From contig CM041084.1 in assembly GCA_023079485.1 (NCBI GenBank), positions 22,100,609 to 22,164,608 of the forward strand: a DNA stretch of 64,000 bases, written 5' to 3'. The notes below the pieces were generated by a model, which saw nothing but the letters and a program-made list of their open reading frames with translations, had not been told where the DNA came from and searched no databases. Made by a program: the position numbers and the translations under genes. The DNA is from Archilochus colubris (lineage: Eukaryota > Chordata > Aves > Apodiformes > Trochilidae). Of the stretch, positions 14,563 through 29,000 are shown piece after piece (position 1 is the stretch's first letter; every line of letters begins with the position of its first letter).

Positions 14563-14702
14563 GCTTTCTCCAGCACACGTCTCCACTGTCTGCAGACACA
14601 GTGGAAGATGGCAGTGCTGGTGGTGGATGCCAGCCTACAAACTGGCCACGAGCAAGAGCTTGTGCTCCAGCTCTGAGCTAAAGCGCACCCATCTTCCAGC
14701 AG
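14563..14702 (+). other. Exon-like segment with splice-site-like borders (tentative)
   Basis: A long pyrimidine-rich tract ending in a good acceptor (ttcttccttcag, ends at 14562) precedes a 140-bp segment that ends at a donor-like gtaaat (14703). The segment is GC-richer than its surroundings and stays open in one plus-strand frame from upstream of the acceptor to just past the donor. The peptide resembles no family I know, so a non-coding or untranslated exon is as likely as a coding one. No partner exon could be tied to it, and chance pairs of splice-like sites are common, so confidence is low. Confidence 0.2.
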
Positions 14703-17700
14703 GTAAATAAACTGAAGGCACCACTGATACTGTTGGGAAACTGTCTGGAAGAAAACAGACGTGAGCAACCCTGACTATTTAGCTTTAGCTAGAGTAAACT
14801 AAGGGCTGTGAGGCCTAGTTCCAGGGTTACTGAAAGATGAGCTATGGGAAAAAGATAAGGAAGCTGGCAGTAGAAAAGAATAGCAGAGTAATGATTAGCC
14901 AGTAAAAGTTCTGTGAGAACAGAATTTGTGGCCAAGATATAGCCACCTGCAAGATATCATTATATAAACAAGGGCTCTATATAAAGTGAGCATGAATTGT
15001 TAATAGACGACTTCACTTTAACCATATTGGTGACTACGTGTTGTCCTTAAGCATCTGTGGATTTTTTTTCTACATGATACAACCAAATTATTCCTCTCCT
15101 AGTGTTGGTTCATTTTCCTTTATATCCTCCTCTAAAACACAAAGCAAAACATGAGGACAGTATCTTCAGTTCAGTGGAGTTAAAGGGTCTGAAGGACTGT
15201 CTTTTGCCACACTTTTCTCTTTCTTAAGATTTATCCTAGCTTACTGTAGTGAATATATGTGTTACACCAACAGCAGAAAAAAAAAGCCATCCAATTTACT
15301 GCTATTGAAATGCTCAAGTATGCCCCCACTAGTTACATTTACCAGTTTATCTACTCATAATACCTTGGGGCAATATATTTTACAATTATAGGTGTAAAAG
15401 TTCCTCCATTCCAGGAATCTCCATTGTATGCAACCTGCTTTATCTCTAGATAATGATAGCATTGTCAATGTTAGTAACTTCACTAGCTTGTGACAGGTTA
15501 TTCCTTTGAAGAGCTTGTATACAGAATAACACACAAAATCTTTATCATTTTTCAATGACACAAAACACATGGAATAGCAGATGTTATAGCCTGGATACAA
15601 GAGTAATGCTTGTCTTTCTATTTTTCTGTATTTTCGGTGAATTGGGTAAACATAATGAAGAAGAATGAGAAGAATTTTTTTCACTTACTTAAAATATAAT
15701 TGAAGTAATTCCAAGAAAGAACTTATTTAATAAAATATATCTCACTTTAAAAAAACAATATAGAAGCAATATTTTCAGTGATACAAGCAATAAAAGCTTA
15801 AAAAATAAGCTAGCTTGAATATTCATTCACATTTTCATTGCTGACATCGTTTCTTCTATTATTGTCTTATTCAACAGTCCAACTGTACTCTCACTTTTTA
15901 AGAAAATGTGTTTTTCCCCAGTCAAACCTCACTTCTTTCTTTGTGCTCTAAACCTGTCAGTGAAAGAGGTCAAACTGCTGCAGTTATGGCTTATTGAATC
16001 AGTTAGCAAGCAAGTAATCAGAACGTGTTTAACGTTCAGTGTTCATGAACCAATGAACACCAAATACAGTATCAGGTTGGTGGTTTCAGATCAACATGGC
16101 ATCTTGTCCATGAAATAAGTTAACAGTGGCCTCATTTCTTCACATACCTGACAGTGCTCTCTTTTCACAATACAACCTACAGCAACTCTTCCTAACTTTG
16201 TTGAATGCTGTCCTGTGTTAAACACCGTGATGTAACCCTCTCCATCTATCTACTTTAAACATAAAAAGTCTGGAAAATCAACATGAGTTTTGAGGCAGCT
16301 CAGGTGTTTATAACTTCCACTTTACTGTACATCACATAATGTTTCTAATATTTGTAACAGAACCTCTTTCAGACTTTTAACATTTTAGAGTGTCTACCTC
16401 ACTATTGTAATATGCATCATTAAACACTAGTTCAGAAAAAAAATGTTTTAGCCTAATCATTTCCAACCTCAATTGGCTGGAATGTAATTTTTATGGCTCA
16501 TGGCTTCTTTTCCCTTTTCTCTGTTTCAGGATGCCTAATGCTGCTGATGTCCAGCATTACAAAATGTGCTGATGTTACCTACATCTACAGACCTTTGATT
16601 GAAACCTTCAGTCACAGTATTGGCAAAACTCATGCTTAACCATGCATACCTACTGCTACTGCCTTACTAAATTAGGCATTAACTAAAAATTAACTTCCCC
16701 CTGGAATTATTGCCAGAGAGTTTAGAGTGTAGTTTTGTGGCTCCATATTTAAGCTGCTGACTTTGGATGCTACACCAAAATCAGGAATGCCAGCCCAGCT
16801 TCAACACATGATGAAAACTTATAGTGGGGCAAGCTTAATCATTCTGAGTAGAATATTAGGATGAGGAATAAAAAATAAGTGAACATGGATTTCACAGGTC
16901 AGGAATAACCATGCCTATGTGTAGGTGTCGGTACAATACCCATAATCATTATCATTTCAAAATGCTGAATGATTAAATTCTCAGTTTGGAATATTCAATT
17001 GGATTCAGCAGGTATTAAATGTAATCTCCGTTTTACTGAAAATATGAACCCTATCAGTCCCAAATTTTTCATAACATACAAATATATTTATAAGTTTTAT
17101 TTATTAGCACAAGCCTTGAGAATGAAGTTTAACGAAAATGTCACTTAAAAGACAAAAATATCTTAGGTGATTGTGCCCCAACTGCAGCTACTTCAGTGGT
17201 ACCAGAGGCATTTTCTTCTTTCAGATTGATTTCCAATATTTGCAAACTAGAGCATCTATGTGAAATCATGAATTTTTTGAACATTGTGGAAGATGAGTTT
17301 TATTAGAAAAAATAGTAGAAATAATTTCTGATAAAGTGAAGATCAAGGAGTCAATAAAAGTTTCATTTCATGGACAATCAAATTTTTTGGTCCAGAGAAC
17401 TACTTAAAAAATCTGAAATCTAATTCTGTGTCTTTTCCAAGAACAGAGAATGTAATAACTCTCCAACAGCAAATGTGTTCAAGCAGCACAAGTCTGAAGT
17501 AGGATACAAGGACCTATTAAATAGAAGGTGAAATTCGGAAAGGTGGAAAAACTCCATGGTAAAAAACAAATAATTTCCTTGTGATTTTGTACACCAAGGG
17601 TTGTATTTTGCTCACCACACTGTATCTGAGGACCAGAAGACAGACTGGTTATGAAATGGTTACATTTTTAAAATAAATAAATAGATACTTGAATAGCTGG

Positions 17701-18549
17701 GAAAGAAATATTTTAAATAGAAGAATGACACTCCTAATCAGGTGATTCAAATTGTCTGAACCTAAAGCCATAGAAGTGTGTGGGAATATTTTTGGTCATG
17801 TTAACAGAATTTGGTTCTGTCCTGCCTGAAGCAAACACTGGAAAAAAAAAATAAAATTGAAAAAAAAATTTAAAAAAAATTCAAGTGTGACAGCTCACAT
17901 AGTTTAGCGGGAGACAAATGTACTTTACAGGTAGTATGTAGCAAGCAAACAGAGCATATGGCCACTACTGCCTGTGTAGAATTCCATTGTATCTTGTCAC
18001 AAACATGACTTATGTTCTTTTGCTTTGCTGCGTAGCTAAACATCATTATCTCATCATGCTTTGAAGCAGAAAGTCTCTGTTCTGCTGATGCAACCAGGTT
18101 ACAAATGACCATGTTATAAAGTGGAGTGAAAACCACTAAGTCTATGAATATGTTCAGTTATTTCCTGTTGTCTTTGTATCTTCTCTTTCTTTGCAGGCAT
18201 TCTAGAATTTTTAAAATGCTTTAAAAAAAATCAAAAACAAAAAAAACCCAAACAACCCCACACTTTCTGTTGGTCTTGCAAAACTAATGTTTTTGTTAAT
18301 ACTGAATTCTAGTTTGAAAGCCTTCTTAGGACTTGCTGGAACAAGGCACATTCATGCCTGCATTACCACCAGATTCAGTCAAGTTTTTTTATCACGTTCC
18401 CTTCTAAGCACACAAAGATTCTTACTAAAATAAGTTTTTAACTGAGTATTTTGCAAATGACTGCTAAGATAGTCACAAGGGGTCTGTGCTGTATTTAAGT
18501 CCTGAAGTTATATAATAGTCTGTGACTTCCAGCAATTATCTTAAGCCTG

Positions 18550-18597
18550 AAGAACGTGTATGAACATGTATGAAGAACGTTATAAGAACGTGTATGA
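18550..18597. repeat. Short imperfect tandem of a GAACGTGTAT-like unit
   Basis: Variants of the unit GAACGTGTATGA occur about four times in under 50 bases with irregular spacing. It is a small local duplication with no visible function. Confidence 0.6.
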
Positions 18598-21500
18598 TCT
18601 CAAAAAGTTTAAGATATAAGACTATGTTTTATACTCTTCCTCAGATATTCTTGAACAGGCAGGAGAAGAGATCTATGGTTCTGCTGGGAAAGCCTTTAAC
18701 ATTAACATTTTCTCAGAAGAGAGGAGGGCCTTTATACACTAAATATATTAAAAGTAGTAAGATAAAGACTGCATTGTAACAAAGCCATAGAGCAGCAAAC
18801 TTAATTTTAGCTGTATTCATGAGCCAGCACTAGGTCTTGTGATAAGTCAGGTACAAAGTAAAAAAATTCATGGCTCAAAAATGCTAACAAAAAACTCAAG
18901 TAGTATACTTGTAGGAGACTCTAAGTTGGGAAAAATGTGATGCAGTATAATCATATACTATAAGACATTATATAAATGCATGGTGTGACCTATTAAGAAA
19001 CAGCGTTTGAATAGGTAAAAAGAAAGATTTTTTTAAAAAGTTGTCTGCATTAAAATAGAAAGAGAGGCAGTTTTGAATGTTAATTTCCCAGTGCAACAGC
19101 ACAGTTGCAGATTCTTCTTCAAGCTGAATAGATTTCAATGTTGGTAGTATTTACTGATCAAATCCTTTAGGAAACACTGACAAAGACGCCAAATGCTAAT
19201 AATGGAGAACATTCCAAGAATGGTCTGGACCTGGTCCAGCTGTCTCTATTATTTTGCTGGCACTTTTAAAATTTCATGTAATAAACTTAATTTTGAAACA
19301 TTAAACAAGTTCATTTGATTTACTGCACTTTCCTGTTGGCACAGAAAAAGAAAAATGAACCAGTATTGACAAAGATGGCGTGCATAGATAGGTGATCACA
19401 AAGCAGCACATCAATCTCATTCCGTCATGATGAAGTGATATGCATGACAGCCACAACTGCAACCAATGAATAAAATATTTAATTTGAACACCATGAAAAA
19501 TGAGATAAAAGTGAAGAAGGCAGCGCTTTTACATAAATAAATGAGTGTACTTCCATAAATGCTCTTAAGGGATTTTATTATATAGTGGAAAAATCTGCTA
19601 TAGGATTTATTACTAGAAGAATCACATTTTTATATATGCAGAAGGAGAAGAGAAAAAAAAATAGAATGCAGAAGCTCGGGTCCTATTCCCACTAGAAAAT
19701 GAGAAATTCAATCAATATCTAGGGTGAGGTGTTCAGTAGCTGTAAATCAACAGTTTCTATTGGCATAATAGAAAGACATTGATTTACTCTACCTGAAGAT
19801 TTGGCTCCTAGCATTTTGCTGTTAGTAAGAAATTCTTAAAAGTTAAGAAATGTTTAAGAGAAAGGTTCATCTTGTAACATAGCACACTTCTATAAAGCAG
19901 ATACTAGATTTCTGCCAGAGCAATTTAGTCTAGGCAAGGTAGTTCAAAAACAAAAGATGAGGATCAACTTATTGTAGAGCTCAAGCAGTCACAAAAAACA
20001 TGTTCAAAATTAGAAAAAAGAGCTTTAATGCAGCCAGCATGGAGGTGCAAGCCCAACTTTCATTTCTCCAAGGTGACTGATGCCCTCCTTTAATAGGAGC
20101 TGAGAAAATTCAAACACTAGTAGGAGAAATACACATTTACATTTGTATCTCCACTGAACTCCCTGACCTTCCCATTGGTCCAGCCTTTTGACTTCAGTGC
20201 TTCTTCTCACAGTATTCAACATACGTAAGATCGGATATGCAAGTCAGACAGAAGATGCATCTAGCACACATCTTCCACAGAAAAACCACAAGGACTTGGG
20301 CTGTGCTGGAAGGCACAAAACCAAACCTCTCAAAAAGGAAACACAAGATCTGCCCTTACTGATATCTAGGGTCAGGTTCTTGGCTGTTCTGAGCCACATA
20401 AGCCACCCTGTAGCCCATACAAAGCCATTGACATTGTTACCCAAATAAGAGCTTTTGTCCAATTTAACTTACAGACTGTTTTTTAGTTTAGTTCCAGGCA
20501 GAGAGAAAAAGAGAATTAGAACTGAATCTGTGAAGCAGAAGATCACTGAGGGATCACTGCTGGCAGAACTGCTACAATTCAGATCATCAAAGTAAGGTTT
20601 TACCATTGCAGAAAGCATCAAGCTGGTAGAAAAGTAGCAGTAGGATCAGTCTAATCAATATGGACAAGCAGTACGAGTTTAACTGTGGGCAGCAGCTGGA
20701 GAAGAGCTCCAGAATAATTTTCAAGTCAGTTTTGACTATAAGAGTTCAGACATTATCACTGTTATGCAAGCAAATGGAATTGTATATTCTAATCTACATA
20801 ATCTTGTTACATGTCTATAATCCATCCTGTTCAAAGTTTACCTGTAGAAACTGTTTATTTAATACCACAGTTCAGTCTTTTCTGTTTTCTGATCACCTCA
20901 AAGATCTCTGAGCAGCTGGTGGCCATACAATATGCCTGATTTATAGCTCACATTGGCTTCTCCATGAGATCACCAGAGATAGGAGAGGGGTAGTTCTGGT
21001 GATTGGCCTGCAACAGTTAAACCTGATGAATAAGAATAAAGAATTGAAAACCATGATCATCTTTTTCTCCTGTCATTTCAACTCCAGAGATAAATTTTAT
21101 CTTAAATTTTCTCACAAGAGCATCCTCCATGCAAGATGAACTATAAAAATGCAGTTACTTCTGATCACTACTGTGTAAACTCAAAAATACTTTTCTTCCT
21201 TTGCTTTAAAGCATGTGTTAGTGATGTTACATTGTCAAAATGAGGTCTTTCATCAGTCAAGTTATAAATATGGAAAGATCCTTTCTTCTCTGGCTTCTAG
21301 GTAAACCATTAAATGGACCATATAGCAGAGCAAATTAGGTTTAGATGCTTAGAAGCAGAAATGTGTTAACAGTGTTCTCCTCAAACCACCTAATGCCCTT
21401 TAGGCTGCAATTCTCTGTCTACCAACTACAGAAGGAGACTGAAACATCTTGGCTTCTTCTGAAAAGTTCTTGCTCCCACCTGGTTTGCACGCCTGCCTCT

Positions 21501-24276
21501 AAGCAGTGTGAATGTCTTTACAGTTGCTTAAAGTTTGTAGGGAAAAAAAATGTTTTGACCTCTGTGATTCACAACAGGAGATGGAAAATTCTTCCCAAGA
21601 CCACGTATTTGGCATTCTGTCATTTATATCACACACTTTTGACAGTGATAGCCTATCTTCTGCCTTCAGATAGGGAGACAAAAAGTTGAAGTCAATGAAT
21701 CTTACCTACAGAAAACTGCAATTCATCACTCTCAAGCACAATGTGGAGCAGCCCCTACTCACTGAAAGTACAATTTTTTCTCAGGTGAAAGGATGCCTAT
21801 TTAATCACTGTGTCATGACATTTTTTTTTTTAATACAGCAATGATATTTTAAAATAAAGACTTCATTTCTGTCTATAATAGAAAATTAATAAGGAGGAAA
21901 ACACTCAAGATAATAACAATAAAAGCGTTTTTCTGTTACTTATTTTTTATATAGAGCTGCAGGATGCATTCCAGACAAAGGTCATAAAAGTCACACAGTC
22001 TGCATACAGATGCATTGCCCCAGTGCATCCTCCTTCACTAAGACACTTCTGAGTATTTCACCCAAGATCTGATAATCTCCACTGAGGAATCTGTTTCTCC
22101 CCATGGACTACACAGGAAATCGATGAGATACAACCTAATTTTAGTTAATATGATCAGTTATTTTTTTCACTGGTTAATGGCACAAGGACAAGATCTCTTT
22201 ATAGAGCGTTACCTATTTCACAATTTGAGAGTATTTTTACCTTTTAAAAGAGCTCCAGAGGGACTTAAGAAGGTTTACTTGGCCAGTTGGATATACTGAT
22301 AGATGTAATCATGTGAAATCTGTTAACTATAGAGATTGCAACAGGATAGTTAGATAGCAACTGGATAAGTAACACCAAAGCATGGAAATACTTATGGAGA
22401 TGACATACAGGAAAATGACAAATGACATTAAGAGTGGATCTTAAAACAATAGTGCTAAATCACTATCTGCCCGCACTGTAAAATCAATCCACTTAGTAAT
22501 GTGTCAAGAATGGTTTTAAAAGTCAAGTAGGACTGGTTTTCAAAAGCACCACTTTTTCAGCTTTTCCAAACTCCAAAGCAACTTCTAGAGTACTGGAGGT
22601 GAAAATTGCATTTAACTGTAAAACTCAGCACATATTTAAGACACCGAGTTCTAGAGGATCAATTTTAAAAATTTTGTCCATTTATTTTCTTGTAGAAAGC
22701 AAATAAAACTAACCTATCTCAGCTGCCAAGTGCACTGAGGGGAAGTAAGCCCCTCTTGAAAGTAAAAATTATCATCAGTAAAATATGGTCATATATTTTA
22801 TGTGGTCTCAAAGCAAACCTGATCATTTTATATAAAATAGAGCAAAAAGCAAACCAGAGTGCAGAACGCTGCAGAAGACAGGCAAACATTACAATCTTTA
22901 AATGAGACTTGAAGCTCAGATGCTGAGCTACAGCGTTTGGACCTCAGTGAATTTTTATTTGAGCACAGCAGTGATTTTTATTACTGCTCTAATCCACAGG
23001 AATGTGTCCTAGAGAGGACACTGACAGCTATTATCCTCCTGGGTGTATCAGAGCAAGACAAGCAAATAGCTTTGCAGGAGGACTTGTTCAGGTGCAGCCA
23101 GTGTGTCACAACAGACAGCATGGATGCAGTAAACACCGTGACCTGTATATACTGTCCTGATTCTCTCACATAGATAAAGCTAGAAAAACATAACTCTTAT
23201 ATTTGTTTTTATCTTACATGTTGTTTTTTTATCTGAAAAGATTCACATTACAGACTAGTTATAGTACCAAGTCTGGGGATAGTTATTCTCTCTGAAGTGA
23301 TAAATGGCAAATCAGCAATCAATACAGGCACTAAAGTAAGGTTTAGACTGCCATTGGGGTTCTTATCAGTGTGCACAGACAGTGATAACACAAGAACACT
23401 TGCATCAGAGTATTAGGTGGTTACCTCATGTCTCTTTACTAGGGGACTCTGCCCTCCATCACTGTCACCAGCAAATCAATTGGTCACTTAGGAAGACATC
23501 TGTAAGTGCTCATCTTGTCTCTTGCTTTAAATGTATTGCAACCATATTTCCATTAAATTTCACATAAAAAGGATTTGCTGAAGCTGTGCAACTGGGAGAA
23601 ACCAAAGAACCGTTTACTGAAATAGCTTAGAAATGGTTCAATATTGCAGTGGTGTCAACAAAGCAGATTTTTTAAAATTTCCTCCTGACAACAAAGGAAA
23701 AATATCCACTCCAAAGCTACTCATAAAGAGAATCTTTTCTTCAAGTGTTCTCACCTGTCTTAAGTAGAAAACACAATTCACTTGAAGGGCTTTGAGATCT
23801 ACAAATTAAGACAGCACTATTAATGGTATTTTTTAAAGTGAAGTGACAACCAACACTATAAAATAAAAATATCTTCATCTTAGAAAACCTGACAGAAGAG
23901 GAAGATGAAAATAAATAGAAAACTAATGAAGCAACACTTCCTGCTTACTGTCTTAGTTTTCTGAAATTCATAGTCCTTTTGACTCCTGAAGCAAAATTTC
24001 CATTCCCACCATTGAAGATTTATGACCCACCAAAGGCATCTGAAAGGTCTGCTGTAATTCCAGGGTGTCATGGGTGAGGCTCACAGCACAAATGATGGAG
24101 AACAGACACGTATGACTGGCTTTCTGAATACCTACCTGATATACTTAAAAGAACCAGAGCAGTCTGGAAGTCCTCAGTGGGGACCACTAAAGCATCCAGT
24201 TACAGTCTCAGGCTATCACACTGGTGCCCAACTGATAGCTCTCAGGTCACCTAGACAGAAAGACTCCAACATACTC

Positions 24277-24299
24277 TTTTTTTTTTTTTTCTTTTTTTT
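24277..24299. repeat. T-rich mononucleotide tract
   Basis: A run of T is interrupted by a single C. On the minus strand this is an A tract, but no processed retrocopy is recognisable next to it. Confidence 0.8.
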
Positions 24300-25026
24300 G
24301 GTTCTTCCAACACTCTTCCAGCACTGGCTTACACGGTTACAGGCTTGAAGAAACAAGCTAACATTCTCTGCCTCCAACATGCACAAGGCTGCACTGTATT
24401 ACAGAATCATACTACATAGCCTATAGTTAATAACTAGATAATTTCCTGGGAGCTTTTCTTTATATCTATGTCTATTGACAAAGGTACTTTACCCATTAAG
24501 GACAGGTTTTCCCCTCCATAACGTTTTACTTGCTGCAAGTTTGAGCTTATATCACTACTGTAAGAGTGGCTGCTGAGTAAGAATGTCATAAAATAAGTTC
24601 AGAAGCATTACTAAAAGAAGCACAGTCAAATAGCAAAACACCTAACAGTCCTACAACCATGCAGGATTGCCCACAGAATCCTTATCACCACTGCATAACA
24701 ATTTTGGTCCAGCCCTGGACACCATGAAGCACAGGCCATGACATGATAGGTCTAATTGAAAACAACAAAACCAGATAGAGTGACAGGATGATATTTGCAT
24801 TGTGCAAAAGCAAAACTGGAGCACTCATATTAAACTCAAGCATAGTGAAAAGGATAAACTATGATTCCAAAAATCATTACAATAATGGCTAGAAAAGAAG
24901 TATTTCAGAAATCACTAGATATTTATACCTTTATCTGAAGGGAAATTTGCACTTTTAATGGTAGGATCATTACATAAGACTTCCCACATGCACATAAGTT
25001 GAGAGACCCCAGGTGAAATTAATTCT

Positions 25027-25059
25027 ATGATCATAATATGATCATAACATGATCACAGT
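25027..25059. repeat. Three tandem copies of an 11-bp unit with a palindromic core
   Basis: The units are ATGATCATAAT, ATGATCATAAC and ATGATCACAGT. The core ATGATCAT is a perfect palindrome in the first two units and decayed in the third. Confidence 0.75.
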
Positions 25060-25448
25060 AATGATAATCCATTCATCTTGACCATTTGTCATGGATATTT
25101 TCTTCAACACATGAAAAGTGAATCTGGGTGTGGAGGTCTGTCTAACCCACAGGTATGTCTATAGGTAGTTCTTCAGTCCTGATCTCAAGAGCTCACCCAT
25201 TATCTTGACTGACACAGAAAAGCTCTTAATAGAATTCCAGATCTTTCACTATCAAACAATCTGTAACCATGCTGTCTGCAAAGACTGTAAATATTTCAGC
25301 ACAAGATATGGATTCTAGGTTCAGGAATGACAAAATTATCTGTATTGTAGCAGGTCAAAAGATGTGGGTTATAATATGTGAACTCCATAGGTTTCAATAT
25401 AAACTATTAGACTGGTGTGGTAGCAGCTGGAAAAGTGTCTTTAACTCT

Positions 25449-26003
25449 TGTATTAGCTGGGATAGTGTTAACCTTCTTCACAATAGCTGGTATGGAGCTG
25501 TGTTGTGTATCTGTGCTGGAAACAGGGTTGATAATGCAGGGATATTTTAATTACTGTTGGGCAGTGCTCACACAGTCAAGGTCTTTCTTCTCACCCCAGC
25601 AGTGAGCAGGCTGGGGGAGCACAAGTAGCTGGGAGGGGACACAGTCGGGACAGCTGACCCCAGCTGATCAAAGGGATATTTCATACCATTTGACATTGTA
25701 CTCAGCAAATAAAGCTGGGGGAAGAAGATGGAAGAGGTGGATGTTTAGAGTGATTCCATTTGTCTGCTCAAGTAACTGTTATGCTTTCCTGGAGATGACT
25801 GAACACATGTAGGATGAAGTGAGTGAAGTCCTCCCTTGCTTTTGCTTTGTTTGGGCAAATGACTTTTGATGTACTTATTAAACTTCTTATTGCAACCTAT
25901 GGATTTTCTCATTTTTAGCTGTGTGATTCTCTTTTGCATCCATCAAGGGGGAGTGAGCCAGTGGCTGTGATGATTAGTTGCTGGCAGGGTTTGAACCACT
26001 ACA
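25449..26003 (-). mobile_element. Solo LTR of an avian endogenous retrovirus, minus strand
   Basis: Read on the minus strand the element starts TGTAGTGG at 26003 and ends with CA at 25449, the TG...CA termini of a retroviral LTR, with a length of about 555 bp. Its overall text, including the blocks around 25585-25700 and 25930-26003, matches my recollection of a common bird ERV LTR type; I do not assign a family name. A TATA-like A+T segment occurs at about 25705-25715. Neither flank holds gag, pol or env sequence, so it is a solo LTR. I see no convincing target-site duplication: the five bases on each side differ. The outer border at 25449 is less certain than the one at 26003, and 25416 is an alternative. 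Confidence 0.8.
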
Positions 26004-29000
26004 TCTCAGGAGAGGAATTTAGCTTTCTTTGGTGATGGGCAGCCTTTCACAGCTGCCCAAATCAAGCTCTCATTTCTAGAAATATGGTGCCATTCAAGGC
26101 TCTACAATAGACAGTGAGTATTAAGCAATAATCTCTAAGGAGAAAGCTGTCCCAATTGAAGCTAAAGATCTAGAACTGTTTCTCTTTCAACTTGGGCTGA
26201 TTCTTTGCTTTCAACCAATTTTAGTTTTCTTTATTCCACATATGTTATCTGAAATTATCCGTGCTCTTAGAGCAATATTTTCCACATTATATCATGAGTG
26301 TTACTCCTTAGCAATGTCCATCACCTTACATTGGTTGATATACTATTCAGAGCCCACACATAAAATGCAAGGCCTGTAAAACAACCTAATCTATCCTGCA
26401 ATCAGTAGAGGAGAGTTTGTATTCATTTCTCTAGACTTCAAAAGTAGTTTCTCCACTTAGTGGTTATTAAATCAACTCGAATAGCAGTGGAAGCAGAATT
26501 AAATACTCAAGATTATTTCACTCACCATAGTTCATATCATTTTCATATTGGCTCCTAATATCATTTTTCCACAGTTTCTTCACTACCTGGTTGAAAACAG
26601 GAAACAAATCAATTAGGGAAATAATTTAATAAAAATTACTTTTTAAAAAATAAAAAGGTTTAATTCTTCTTAAATTGACCCTATGATGTGGAAAATTTTC
26701 AAGACTGGGACCTAATACTGGCTGAAGGATCATATGAAGTTTTGTCCTTGGATAATCAAGCTTGAGTGAATCTTATGAAGGAAACATAGTGTTAATAAGA
26801 TCCATAAGTCAAAGGTATTATATATCAAGGGCCAAAGTCTCTAGCATAATGAAATAAGCAGAGCATGTCGTCAAATTCGGGTAAGGTAAAGGCAAACATT
26901 TCTATTGCACATTTCTTTAGCAGCAGATAAAGAGCACTGAATCAATAAATCACTGAAAAGATTATTATTTTGTACAAGCTGAAGGTCAGTGCAGATCATT
27001 CTGACCAAAGCAAAGAGCGTTTGCTAATTTAATCCAGCAGATTTGGTGGGGAAACCAAACAGAAATTTAATCAACAGCAGAAGGTGGTGAACATCTCTGA
27101 AAATTGAATAATCATTGTACCAGACAGTAAACATCACTATGAAAGGAAAAAAGAATGTAACAAAAGTGTCCCCTTTTCATGCTGTTCATTAACTTCTTCA
27201 AACAGGTAATAAATGATTTAAAAGAGCTGTCTCTGGAAAACAAAAACACCACATATGAGAACAACCAGTTGATAGTTTAGCAAAACATTTATGACAACAT
27301 AAAACTTGTCTTAACTGTAGCTCTTCCTTTTGTATTGTAATTCTTTCTTTAAAAGCCGTCCCACGAAGTAATGTTGCTATTGCTCTAATAAAATAAAGAT
27401 ATTAATTTACTTTTTCAGCTTTTTCCTGTTCAGAAAAGGCAAAATAATCAAATTCTTTCAAGTGTATTTTCCAGTATTTTTCAAGAGTTGTGCAAGATGG
27501 GGTAGTGAGATCTGAGCCTCTTCAGCACAGTATATACTAGCATTTTGTTTGTTTGGTATCTAGATTATTTTTTTCCTTTTCATAATACTGCATTTGTTAC
27601 AAAGTCATCAACATTATACTTCAGAGATGAAGCTATTTCTACCACAAAACACTTCTCTAAATTGGTCTTCCTGTTTCTACCTACATCTAATTGAATGTTT
27701 TTCTTCCCCATATATTTATTACATACTCTTATTTCAAGAGGATAAATTCTGCCCTTAATAAGCAGAAATTCAGGTAAACTGATGTGGTAATATAGTTCAT
27801 GACTCACTGACATAAGACTTAATCCTTGTGGTTTACAAAGGAAATTCATAGAAATTAAATTCATATTCTAAATAAAAATAAATCCCTTCCTGAAGTCACT
27901 CAGATGATCCTGTACCACTACAGTTATGCTATTTTGTAGAGACTTCATATTCAGACTACATAAATTTCAGACTTCTGATAATACAAGGAAAAAAAATCTG
28001 TACCTGGAAGGCTCTTTAGACTTTTAGTCTTCTGTTCACACTGTAAAACTCAGTAGTCCAGAATTCCAAGCCTATATGCTGACACACTAATATATATGGC
28101 TAAAAGTTATTTCCCTATTTCTCCATGAAATTAAATTTCAGAATTGGCATATTATTCATTATATCCAAATTTCCATCAATCTTTCATTAAAATCTTAATC
28201 TTTGATATTTTGGAAGAGAACATTTTTTGATGCCAGAAGTAGAAAGACTGTTTTCCGTTCTACTGAGACCTTTAGGAACTTGCTACTTATCTGAAAACAA
28301 AAAAAATGGTATGCCCATCAAATAAATTTCTCTTAAGCAATGAGATGCTCGGCCACAAACTAAAATATGCAGGGTTTTTTCACCTGAGCCAAAATGAATG
28401 TGCAACTAGTAAAATAAATATTTGTATCAAACATTTTACATTTACATTGGAGAAAATTTATAAATGGATTTTCCTAGCCTAATCTTCTTCTGTTGGTTGA
28501 AAGGAAGACAGGCAAAGACAAACTGCAGGCTAGAAATTCCAGGACTTCATTAATTTAGTGCTTATTTTCATTTGAATAACAGAAATATTTATGTTGTTGG
28601 TGATAAGAAATAAAATACACTGAAAATATCTTTGATGATTTCAAGGTGTAAATCACCTCTTTCATCTGGAACAATTTAAATTATTCCAAGCATTTTGCTA
28701 CTTCACCCCAAAAATAAGATTTCTGCACAACCCATTGGCAGTATCCAACCAGTAAATCATATATGAAATACTACTGACATAGCCAAGGATGTGGAGACCA
28801 ATTTCAAGGCATTATGAATTCCTGCAAACAAGAACCCCATTTCTTTAACCAACTCATTTGTGGGAACACTTAGTGCTGTCATCTGATGCAACTTCATCTA
28901 AGGGTGCTGAGACAAGCTGGGGGAATTGCAGTATCCCACAGCAGTAAGGAATGTTTCTGAGATATTGTACTGACAATACATCATTTGCTTACATTTTTTC

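Larger units (their letters stand above)
14703..25448. other. AT-rich non-coding DNA, no gene seen
   Basis: No transposon body or gene is recognised. Minor features are A-rich low-complexity runs near 17841-17880 and 18222-18258, an imperfect tandem of a GAACGTGTAT-like unit at about 18550-18597, a T run at 24277-24299 and an 11-bp tandem at 25027-25059. The frame at 22937-23173 is open but has no recognisable motif. Confidence 0.65.

Noticed and set aside
22937..23173. 78-codon plus-strand frame with several cysteine pairs
   Set aside because: The C-x2-C pairs are not in a known zinc-binding spacing, there are no good splice borders or promoter, and a minus-strand frame overlaps it. Chance is more likely.
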